A stretch of DNA of 5,943 nucleotides. Origin: Leptolyngbyaceae cyanobacterium SM1_3_5. GTDB lineage: Bacteria; Cyanobacteriota; Cyanobacteriia; Elainellales; Elainellaceae. The first letter of the stretch is position 1, and each line of letters opens with the position of its first letter. Location: assembly GCA_012031475.1 (NCBI GenBank), contig JAAUTJ010000334.1, positions 1 to 5,943 on the forward strand. Direction: 5' to 3'. Shown in pieces: positions 1 to 5,723 of the stretch. The notes under the pieces were generated by a model. The model did no database searches. It was not told the origin of the DNA and saw only the letters and a list, made by a program, of their open reading frames with translations. The translations under genes and the position numbers were made by a program.

Positions 1-586
1 CATGCACATCGTCTGCTCAGACGGCAAACTTCAGCCTGCCGAACTGATGACGCAGGCGATCGCGATCGGGCTGAAAGGCATGGCAATCACCGATCACCAC
101 ACGATCGAAGGCTATCGTGCTGCACAGCGCTGGCTGGAAGATTGGCAGTGGAATCATCCGGGTCAGTCTGGGCCGCAGTTGTGGACGGGAACTGAAATTA
201 ATGCGAGCTTGCTCAGCACAGAAGTTCACATTCTCGCCTACGCCTTCAACCCGCATCACAGCGCCATTCAGCGCTATTTGGGCAGACGCACCCTGAGCGG
301 CAATGACTATCAGGTCGATCGCGTCATTGCGGCCATCCATCAAGCGGGCGGCTTGGCAGTTTTGGCACATCCGGCTCGCTACCGCAAATCGCATCACGAT
401 TTGATTCCCGCTGCTGCAAAAGCAGGCATTGACGGCGTTGAAGCCTTCTATGCCTACAGCAATCCCAGCCCTTGGAAGCCCAGCCCTCAACAAACCCATG
501 AAGTGCGATCGCTCAGCGCCAAACATCACCTGTTCAACACTTGCGGAACTGATACGCATGGCCGCAGCCTGCTCCAACGCCTCTAG
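1..586 (+). CDS. PHP domain metal-dependent phosphoesterase, 5' end cut by window edge
   Basis: The 194 visible residues (frame starting at base 2) carry the metal-ligand pattern of the PHP (polymerase and histidinol phosphatase) family: H2 followed by CSDG (5-8), TDHH (30-33), GTEI (63-66), VHILAY (75-80), LAHP (121-124) and GTDTHG (182-187). These motifs bind two or three divalent metals and support phosphoester hydrolysis. The first ATG is not the start: family members read H-x-H-x-x-x-S-D-G here, so this Met is the x of HxH, and base 1 (C) fits the last base of a His codon. Only the short N-terminal strand is missing. The protein is compact and lacks polymerase domains, resembling stand-alone PHP proteins (RNase AM/YciV-like or nucleotide phosphatases). 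The substrate cannot be told. It ends at TAG, 27 bases before a strong terminator. Cytoplasmic by inference. Confidence 0.9.
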   Translation, partial: MHIVCSDGKLQPAELMTQAIAIGLKGMAITDHHTIEGYRAAQRWLEDWQWNHPGQSGPQLWTGTEINASLLSTEVHILAYAFNPHHSAIQRYLGRRTLSGNDYQVDRVIAAIHQAGGLAVLAHPARYRKSHHDLIPAAAKAGIDGVEAFYAYSNPSPWKPSPQQTHEVRSLSAKHHLFNTCGTDTHGRSLLQRL

Positions 587-612
587 ATCGCTTCTTCAAG
601 ATCCTAAAAATG

Positions 613-644
613 AAGCCCCTGCTGAACTTCAGCAGGGGCTTTTT
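613..644 (+). terminator. Rho-independent terminator, probably bidirectional
   Basis: A perfect 14-base inverted repeat (613-626 against 628-641) is separated by one base, folding into a stem of about 13 pairs with a tiny loop. The GC core is GCCCCTGCTG. On the + strand the stem runs into Ts to position 644, ending the PHP gene transcript. On the - strand the stem is followed after two bases by five Ts (complement of 606-610), so it could also terminate the mini-gene at 685-783 that converges on it. Confidence 0.9.
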
Positions 645-684
645 AGTCAAGGTTTATTAAGATTTTAAGAAAATGAGTTGGCGG

Positions 685-783
685 TTAGGGCAAAGCATTA
701 ATCAAGCCGATCACGCCCGCACTGACGGCAGTTAGCAGAACGGCGAACGAAATCGACTGTCCGAGGTGCTTTTTGGCTTGCAT
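685..783 (-). CDS. 32-residue single-pass membrane mini-protein, unrecognised
   Basis: An ATG at 783 opens a 32-codon frame ending in TAA at 685-687. The product starts with a basic stretch (MQAKKH), then has about 20 hydrophobic or small residues (roughly residues 10-31, including FAVLL and GVIGLI), and ends INALP. This suggests one transmembrane helix with the short N-terminus in the cytoplasm. Support for it being real: a ribosome binding site AGGAAA five bases before the ATG, an AT-rich upstream region with a TATAAAAT box, and a hairpin with a T run about 40 bases past its stop. Its size resembles the tiny subunits of photosynthetic and respiratory complexes in cyanobacteria, but I do not recognise it as any named Psb, Psa, Pet or Ndh subunit, so no function is assigned. 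It could also be a chance frame, since 32 codons alone prove little. Confidence 0.6.
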   Translation of the reverse strand: MQAKKHLGQSISFAVLLTAVSAGVIGLINALP

Positions 784-788
784 GATAG

Positions 789-794
789 TTTCCT
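789..794 (-). promoter_or_regulatory. Ribosome binding site of the mini-gene
   Basis: The - strand reads AGGAAA here, five bases before the ATG at 783 (seven from the AGGA core). It is a good Shine-Dalgarno match at normal spacing and is the main argument that the 32-codon frame is translated. Confidence 0.6.
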
Positions 795-858
795 GAATGA
801 AAAATCTGAAGTTCTTAGACAATATCAATCCTTTGCAGAGCGAAACCAAAAATAACAG

Positions 859-866
859 ATTTTATA
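859..866 (-). promoter_or_regulatory. Candidate -10 box (TATAAAAT) for the mini-gene
   Basis: On the - strand TATAAAAT lies about 75 bases before the mini-gene start, inside the most AT-rich part of the gap. No convincing -35 hexamer stands 16-18 bases upstream. The -20 to -35 zone is instead occupied by the five-base-period repeat at 871-884. This is a weak prediction from base pattern only. Confidence 0.3.
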
Positions 867-870
867 AGAA

Positions 871-884
871 ACTTAACTTAACTT
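871..884. repeat. Short five-base-period direct repeat (ACTTA x2.8)
   Basis: ACTTAACTTAACTT repeats with a period of five. It sits directly upstream of the candidate -10 box of the mini-gene. It slightly resembles the CTTAACC half-site of cyanobacterial Pho boxes but lacks the second C and the usual 11-base spacing, so an operator role is only a possibility. Confidence 0.4.
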
Positions 885-983
885 TATTTTTCATAGTGCG
901 ATCGCTCACAACAAATAACTGAATAAATGACCGAAAGTTTTAAACGGCTAAGCGATCGCCCTTGTTGCTATCCGGAAATTGAG

Positions 984-1013
984 AGAATTGCGCCGCCAAG
1001 ATTCAGCAATTCT
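984..1013 (-). terminator. Inverted repeat after pabB, possible weak terminator
   Basis: Positions 984-991 and 1006-1013 form a perfect 8-base inverted repeat (AGAATTGC / GCAATTCT) around a 14-base loop, 33 bases past the stop of the fused pabB gene. On the - strand only a TTT follows, several bases later, and the stem is AT-rich, so termination would be weak. It could instead be a processing stem or an operator. Confidence 0.3.
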
Positions 1014-1045
1014 TCGTTACAAAAGATTTGATTGGAGGTTGAAGA

Positions 1046-2836
1046 TTAGGAATGGTTTGCGATCGAACATTCCTGAACGATCGCTTCGCACATCTGCCGC
1101 ACTGAATTAATTAAAAAGATCCGCGAACAATCATGTAATTCTTCTCGTCGAATGATGCGTTCTTGAACTTTTCCTCGCTGCAAAAGGTAACGTCGATAGG
1201 TTCCAGCCAATAGTCCGCAGGCGAGCGGCGGCGTGTACCATTTATTATCTAGTTCAACAACTAAATTTCCGGTGCAAAACTCGGTTAACTCCCCTTTTTC
1301 ATTCCATAACAGCACCTCATCAAAATTGAGATATTGCTGTTTCATTTGTTTGTAAATCGATCGATTGGTTGTTTTGTGGTAAAGAAAAATATCAGCAGAA
1401 TTGACAGGTGAATCGGCAAGTGCAACTTGGAGCGATTGCCCTAATTCATCGTCGGTCAAAATGGCTGTTTCGATCTGAGTTTTACCTTGATTAGAAACGC
1501 GAAGACGAACTTTATGAGGTAGTGGTGGCAGAGTTTGAATAGTTGAAAGAAGGCGATCGCGGACTCGATCAATATCTACTTTGAACGCAAAATAACTGGC
1601 AGAAGTTTGTAAACGCTGGAGATGAAAGTCAAGCAAAAAATATTCGCTCGGCGTCCACAGCAGCGTTTCCAATAGCTCAAACTGTGGCTGAGCTAAAACC
1701 TTTGCTTTCGTGCAGCATTCATCATATTCATCGGCTTCGATCGAATCCCAAACGATGCCGCCGCCGACGCCATATTCTGCCGTTTTCTGAATGCGATCGA
1801 TCAAAACCGTCCGAATTGCAACATTAAACTGGGCAGTTTTTTCAGGCGTGAAATATCCGATTGTACCTGTATAAATTCGTCTGGAACTCTCTTCCAATTC
1901 AGCGATAATTTGCATCGTGCTGGATTTGGGCGCGCCTGTAATGGAAGCACAAGGAAAGAGCGATCGCCACATTTCAACAAAATCTGCTTGGGTCAAACAC
2001 TGTACAGAAGAAGTCATTTGCCACAGCGTCGGATATTGCTCAACGTTGAACAGTTGCGGCACTTGAACGCTGCCAATTTCGGCAATGCGTCCGAGATCGT
2101 TGCGAATCATATCGACAATCATCAAGTTTTCAGCTTGATTTTTTTCTGAATTCCGTAATGCATTGGCGAGGTGGCGATCGTTCCCCGCCAAACCCCGTGC
2201 CAATGTTCCCTTCATTGGCCGACAGATAATTTGTGCTTGGGAGTTCGATCGATTTTGCTGAAAAAATAATTCCGGTGAAGCGCTACAAATTGCCCAGTTT
2301 TCTAAGCTAATGAAAGCACCATATTGACAGTTTTGCGCTTGGATAAGCTGGAGAAAGTAATTCCAGGGATCGGCTAAAAATTGAGCTTGCAAACGAAATG
2401 AAAAGTTGACCTGATAGGTTAAACCCTGCGCAATGTAGGATTTGATTTTGGCGATCGCTTTTCCATATTCTTCTCTAGAAATTGAAGGCTTCCAATTGAG
2501 GGAAATGAACGATCGATCGTCGATCTCCGGCAAAGTAACTACATTGAAATCCGCATAGATGCCAAACCAGACGAGCGGAAATTTCTTGCAAGAAATTACT
2601 TTGAAACTAGAATCAAACGCAGGTGCGGCTTCGTAGCTTAAAAATCCGGCAGCATAGTAGCCGCGATCGACAAATTGCTGAACTTTTTCAAGCAGCGGGA
2701 TAACTTCTGCAACATAAGTTGTTGTTAGAATCTCGATCGGATTTTGAAAATAAAGCCACTGCTGTCGATCGGCATCTTGCAAAACGACGCTATTGATCGA
2801 AGGCGCAATTAATTCTGCTGTCAAACGCAACTTCAT
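1046..2836 (-). CDS. pabB: Fused aminodeoxychorismate synthase component I / 4-amino-4-deoxychorismate lyase (PabB-PabC)
   Basis: This cytoplasmic fusion makes p-aminobenzoate for folate: the PabB part aminates chorismate to 4-amino-4-deoxychorismate using ammonia from a PabA-type glutaminase, and the PLP-dependent PabC part removes pyruvate. Numbering is from the GTG at 2839. The chorismate-binding domain (about 1-385) shows ASPELFF (187-193), PMKGT (208-212, with K210, the lysine typical of PabB rather than TrpE), IVDMIRNDLGR (241-251), SITGAPK (299-305), YTGTIGY (323-329) and EYDECCTKAK (371-380). The lyase domain (about 390-597) shows HLQRL (406-410), K489 in YHKTTNR as the likely PLP lysine, TEFCTGN (519-525), TPPL (536-539) and GLLAGTYR (542-549). 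Both halves look intact. GTG (2839) and ATG (2836) are adjacent starts; I prefer ATG. The upstream stop is 6-9 bases away, suggesting coupling. No pabA is in the window. It is clearly AT-richer than its upstream neighbour. Confidence 0.93.
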   Translation of the reverse strand: MKLRLTAELIAPSINSVVLQDADRQQWLYFQNPIEILTTTYVAEVIPLLEKVQQFVDRGYYAAGFLSYEAAPAFDSSFKVISCKKFPLVWFGIYADFNVVTLPEIDDRSFISLNWKPSISREEYGKAIAKIKSYIAQGLTYQVNFSFRLQAQFLADPWNYFLQLIQAQNCQYGAFISLENWAICSASPELFFQQNRSNSQAQIICRPMKGTLARGLAGNDRHLANALRNSEKNQAENLMIVDMIRNDLGRIAEIGSVQVPQLFNVEQYPTLWQMTSSVQCLTQADFVEMWRSLFPCASITGAPKSSTMQIIAELEESSRRIYTGTIGYFTPEKTAQFNVAIRTVLIDRIQKTAEYGVGGGIVWDSIEADEYDECCTKAKVLAQPQFELLETLLWTPSEYFLLDFHLQRLQTSASYFAFKVDIDRVRDRLLSTIQTLPPLPHKVRLRVSNQGKTQIETAILTDDELGQSLQVALADSPVNSADIFLYHKTTNRSIYKQMKQQYLNFDEVLLWNEKGELTEFCTGNLVVELDNKWYTPPLACGLLAGTYRRYLLQRGKVQERIIRREELHDCSRIFLINSVRQMCEAIVQECSIANHS

Positions 2837-2845
2837 CACTCAAAC

Positions 2846-4575
2846 TTAAGTATCTTTGAGGCGAAAATAGACTGCGCCTCGCTGCAAAGTTGGTCCGCTG
2901 CCGTAGCTGGTGACGGTGAGCGATCGCACATTTTCCAACACGGGTTTGGCCGCAATTCTTGCTAGTCTTGCTAAGGGAATTCGATCGCCGGAAATGCGTT
3001 CGATCGTCGGCCAGTCGAGATACAAATAGCCATCGTTGGGTCGATCGAGAGCCGCGATCGCCTGCTCAAAGTTTTCGCTTTCGGTAATCGGTTCGCTGTG
3101 AGCGTTCAAGGCTTGCCGCATCGCTTCGACTGACGTAGCGAGAATTTCGTACTTGCCGACGCTGGCGCGGACGCCCTGCACTTCCGCCTTCAGGTCAACG
3201 CCCTCACTGCTGCGGCTGTTGGCCTCGGTCGAAAGTTTTGTCCAGGTGGTGACGGCCTGGTCGTCCAGCGTCAGGGCAACGATGCTGAGGCCGCGATCGC
3301 CCGCAATTTCGTCAAACCGCGCCAACTGCTCGCTGGTGTTGGACTTGCGCTCGGTGACGAAAATCCAGTCAGGGACGGCTTTGCGCTCGATCGGCGCGAC
3401 CATGCCCAGCGCAAACTCGCCCGTCACCCAGTCGAACAAGTCTTCGGGCTGCAAGCTCCACCGGGCTTCGAGGTCGGTCTGGAGGCGATCGACAAACTCG
3501 GCCAGCGGCTTGTACGGCTCAATGCCCTGCGCGATTTCGGTTCGGAACTGTCGCAAATCCTCGCCGCCTGCTGCCAGAGGACTTGTCGCCGGAATGAACT
3601 TCAGCGCTCCGACCGATCGATCAAGCGGCGGTTTGGCAGTCGGCAGCGTTTGCCCAGAAGCCGCCAGCAGAACCGTATCAGCCAGCAACCCTTGGCGATC
3701 GAACTTCAGTGCCGCCGCCAAACTTTCATAGCGCTGGCTCAAATCTGCGACCTGCGTTTTGTCCAATAGGCCGGAAAGCGCGGCGAAATTCACGAAGGCC
3801 ACGCCCATTTGCCGCTTGGGAAACTGCTCGATCGCCCGCTCATAAGTGGCCGTATTGCTCAAGCCCAATTCCGGTGCTTGTACGTTGTTGATCGCGTCGC
3901 GCAGCACTTTCGGGTGATTGGCAAACAGGACGAAGCGATTGCCGACCAGCGCCATTGCGGGCGGCTGCGTTCCGATCGGGCTGTTTGTCCCGGTCGGATT
4001 CTCGCTGTAAATAATCTTGACTCCGGCAAACTGCTCAAACGTCAGATTTGCGCCTGCGATCGCCTGCTTCTGCCAAAAAGCTGCAAAAATTCTCGCGCCT
4101 GACGAGCATCGCGGCTGGCGATCGCTAGCAAATATCCAGCCTGTGCGCCGTTCGTCGGGTCGCGATCGAAATCCGGCGCAGTCACGGCAAACGTCACTTC
4201 ATCGCCAATCCAGGGCTGAATGTCTTGCTGATAGTCCAGTCCGGTGCGCTGCAACAAATTTTGCTTGAGGCGATCGATTTGGGCGCGGGCGCGACGACGC
4301 TCAGCCGGACGCACCGAAGCCAGTCGAAATGCTTCCAGGCGATCGGGATTCACCAAGAGCGAGACGACAGCCGGAGCCTGACGCGGCACAAACACAATGG
4401 CTGAGGGAGCGCGATCGCCACTGCTCAACGCGGCGAACGGATTGCCCGATGCCAGCCACACCAAACCGCCCAATCCGGCCAGCAGCAGCGTCGCCACGAT
4501 CGCAATTAGCAAATAGAAAAATGTCCGCAGTCGAGGCGGCGTGTCGGAGCGCAACGGAGCGGAAGTGGAAACCAT
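2846..4575 (-). pseudogene. DUF3352-type membrane-anchored protein, split by one frameshift
   Basis: Two minus-strand frames form one protein. The first (ATG at 4575) runs correctly to residue 167 (REFLQLF) then drifts to a false stop near 4042. The second continues the family sequence upstream of its apparent Met at 3955 as FWQKQAIAGANLTFEQFAGV and onward. Adding one T to the coding-strand T5 (4075-4079) joins them into 576 residues, a normal length as I remember the family. Residues 19-42 form one transmembrane helix after a basic N-terminus, so the bulk probably faces the periplasm or lumen. The rest is two similar halves (about 58-308 and 322-576): compare DIQPWIGDEVTFAV (118-131) with EDLFDWVTGEFALGM (378-392), and LVGNRFVLFANHPKVLRDAIN (about 210-230) with SVGKYEILATSVEAMRQALN (about 472-491). 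Molecular function is unknown. Conservation on both sides of the break suggests a sequencing error or very recent mutation, not an old pseudogene. No clear Shine-Dalgarno precedes the ATG. Confidence 0.85.
4075..4079 (-). other. Frameshift point in the DUF3352-type gene (T5 on coding strand)
   Basis: The coding strand reads CAG CTT TTT GGC. With one more T it reads CAG CTT TTT TGG CAG AAG CAG, giving QLFWQKQ and continuing into the downstream frame without a stop. Without it, translation ends 11 codons later at TGA. A six-T run read as five is the simplest explanation. Confidence 0.85.
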
Positions 4576-4603
4576 AAGTGCAGCGCGACAAGTGCAGCGC
4601 GAT
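4576..4603. repeat. 14-bp tandem repeat abutting the start codon of the DUF3352-type gene
   Basis: Two copies of AAGTGCAGCGCGA(C/T) lie head to tail (4576-4589 and 4590-4603, 13 of 14 bases identical). The first touches the start codon at 4573-4575. On the - strand each copy ends in CTGCACTT, so the repeat fills the place where a Shine-Dalgarno sequence would be. It could be a recent duplication or paired binding sites. Confidence 0.75.
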
Positions 4604-4717
4604 CGGTTGGAATACCCAACATTCTGCCAGATTGCCGCCTGACCGATCGCCTGTCACAAGTCAATCGCGCTGATCGATCGCGACTTGATACGCTAGAAGC
4701 GGCGTGAGGCAAAGCGA
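4604..4717. promoter_or_regulatory. Divergent intergenic control region
   Basis: This stretch, with the tandem repeat beside it, separates two divergently transcribed genes and must hold both promoters if each has its own. It is rich in CGATCG variants and has a small stem (GTTGG / CCAAC near 4606-4620). I could not find a convincing -10/-35 pair on either strand, so this is called from gene layout only. Confidence 0.35.
4706..4709 (+). promoter_or_regulatory. Ribosome binding site that fixes the glycosyltransferase start
   Basis: GAGG (within GTGAGGC) stands eight bases before ATG at 4718, a normal Shine-Dalgarno spacing. This marks the ATG at 4718 as the true start although it is out of frame with the gene body, and so supports a frameshift just after it. 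Confidence 0.55.
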
Positions 4718-5646
4718 ATGTCTGTGTTTTTAGCATCATTATTCCGACTTACAACCGCAAACCGATTCTCGAAAAGTGCCTGCGGGCGATCGAGCATCAG
4801 CAGTTCGATTTGCCGTATGAAGTGGTTTTGGTGGATGACGGCTCCACTGATGGCACGATCGACTGGTTCAAACTGCATCAGTCCGAGTTTCTGCATACGC
4901 GCCTGTTCTGCCAAGATCATCAGGGGCCAGCGGCGGCTCGCAATCTTGGAATTGAGCGATCAATCGGTGAGACGATTATTTTTATCGACAGCGATTTGGT
5001 TGTGACCGATCGCTTTCTTCAGGCTCACTTTGACGCGCTGCGAGACGGGGCGCAAACGTTGGGGAGCGATCGCCTGTTCACCTATGGCTGGGTGATTAAT
5101 ACGGCCAATTTTGACGATCCGGCTTCCGAGCCGTACAAAATTACGGATTTTTCCGCCGCTTATTTTGCAACGGGAAATGTGGCGATCGCCCGCAAATGGC
5201 TCGATCAGGCCGGACGGTTTGACACGCGCTTTCAGCTTTATGGCTGGGAAGATTTGGAACTGGGCGTTCGCCTGAAGCAGCTTGATTTGAAGCTAATTAA
5301 GTGTCCGGCTGCGGTGGGCTATCACTGGCATCCGCCGTTTGCGCTCGACCAAATTCCCCGAATGATCGATCGCGAAATTCAGCGCGGACGCATGGGCGTG
5401 TTGTTCTACCAAAAGCATCCCACCTGGGAAGTCCGCATGATGATTCAGATGACCTGGATTCATCGCGTTTTGTGGGGCTTGCTTTCGCTGGGCGGACGGC
5501 TGAACGAGCGCACGATGGCTCCCTTTCTGCAATGGCTAATCGAGTCGGGCAGGCCGCAACTGGCACTGGAAATCGCCCGGATTTTCCTCAACTGGTATAA
5601 CGTCCAAGGCGTTTATGCGGCTCAGCGAGAATTCAGGGCGAGTTAA
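4718..5646 (+). CDS. Family 2 glycosyltransferase (GT-A fold), frameshift after the fourth codon
   Basis: It likely transfers a sugar from a nucleotide-sugar donor to a surface glycan, lipid or protein; acceptor and sugar cannot be told. In the reconstructed 309-residue protein, IIIPTYNR (7-14) is the first nucleotide-binding strand, VDDGSTDGT (39-47) the donor-binding motif, DSD (91-93) the metal-binding DXD-type motif, TGN (152-154) and GWEDLE (176-181) the acceptor side with the probable catalytic base in the ED pair, and YHWHPP follows (202-207). It is soluble or peripheral, with no clear membrane helices. The body frame runs from 4708, after a TGA, but has no usual start codon before TTG at 4810, which encodes an internal Leu and would lose IPTYNR. 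ATG at 4718, with a good GAGG site, is one frame off. One more T in the T5 at 4727-4731 gives MSVFFSIIIPTYNR and one continuous gene. The end, ATG-free body and stop TAA are otherwise sound. Confidence 0.88.
4727..4731 (+). other. Frameshift point in the glycosyltransferase gene (T5)
   Basis: From ATG 4718 the codons are ATG TCT GTG TTT TTA GCA, which miss the family frame. With six Ts the reading is ATG TCT GTG TTT TTT AGC ATC ATT and enters SIIIPTYNR. A -1 ribosomal slip on G TTT TTA would give the same result, since UUA can re-pair as UUU before AGC, but a missing base is simpler. Confidence 0.75.
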
Positions 5647-5685
5647 GCGGATTCGATCGCCTCTGCGTCTTCACAAAAACTGAGC

Positions 5686-5708
5686 GCCTCCCATCAAAGT
5701 CAGGAGGC
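5686..5708 (-). terminator. Possible terminator between convergent genes
   Basis: GCCTCC (5686-5691) and GGAGGC (5703-5708) form a 6-pair stem around an 11-base loop, in the 77-base gap between the glycosyltransferase (+) and the small gene (-). On the - strand a run of five Ts follows the stem after a few bases (complement of AAAAA near 5675-5679), so it best serves the small gene. On the + strand a TTTT comes about 13 bases after. The stem is short, so confidence is modest. Confidence 0.4.
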
Positions 5709-5723
5709 CAATCGATCGAACTT

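Noticed and set aside
17..577. 186-codon open frame on the - strand
   Set aside because: It is antisense to the PHP gene, whose metal-binding motifs clearly fix the + strand frame.
587..1045. Possible non-coding RNA or riboswitch in the gap
   Set aside because: Apart from the terminator, mini-gene, AT-rich promoter-like stretch and one 8-base inverted repeat, I see no extended conserved fold or known aptamer pattern.
3153..3731. 192-codon open frame on the + strand
   Set aside because: It lies antisense to the well-conserved second half of the DUF3352-type gene, is Ser/Arg/Ala-rich as expected from the opposite strand of GC-rich coding DNA, and has no recognisable motif.
3709..4268. Overlapping short + strand frames across the DUF3352-type break, which could suggest a small toxin or regulator
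   Set aside because: They have no ribosome binding sites or family motifs, and they overlap a region whose minus-strand reading is conserved once one base is added.
4042..4575. Treating the 177-residue frame as a separate short membrane protein
   Set aside because: Its last ten residues (GRSRRSQAQI) are unlike the family, and the next frame continues the family sequence exactly where it drifts, so it is the N-terminal part of one gene.
4658..4686. Imperfect inverted repeat AAGTC...GACTT with TCGCG/CGCGA inside
   Set aside because: The arms need bulges and are built from CGATCG-type palindromes that are common throughout this DNA; there is no good reason to call an operator.
4718..5005. 95-codon frame from ATG 4718 read without a frameshift
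   Set aside because: After four codons it runs out of frame through the glycosyltransferase motifs and yields low-complexity Ser/Arg sequence. Only its start codon is used, for the reconstructed gene.
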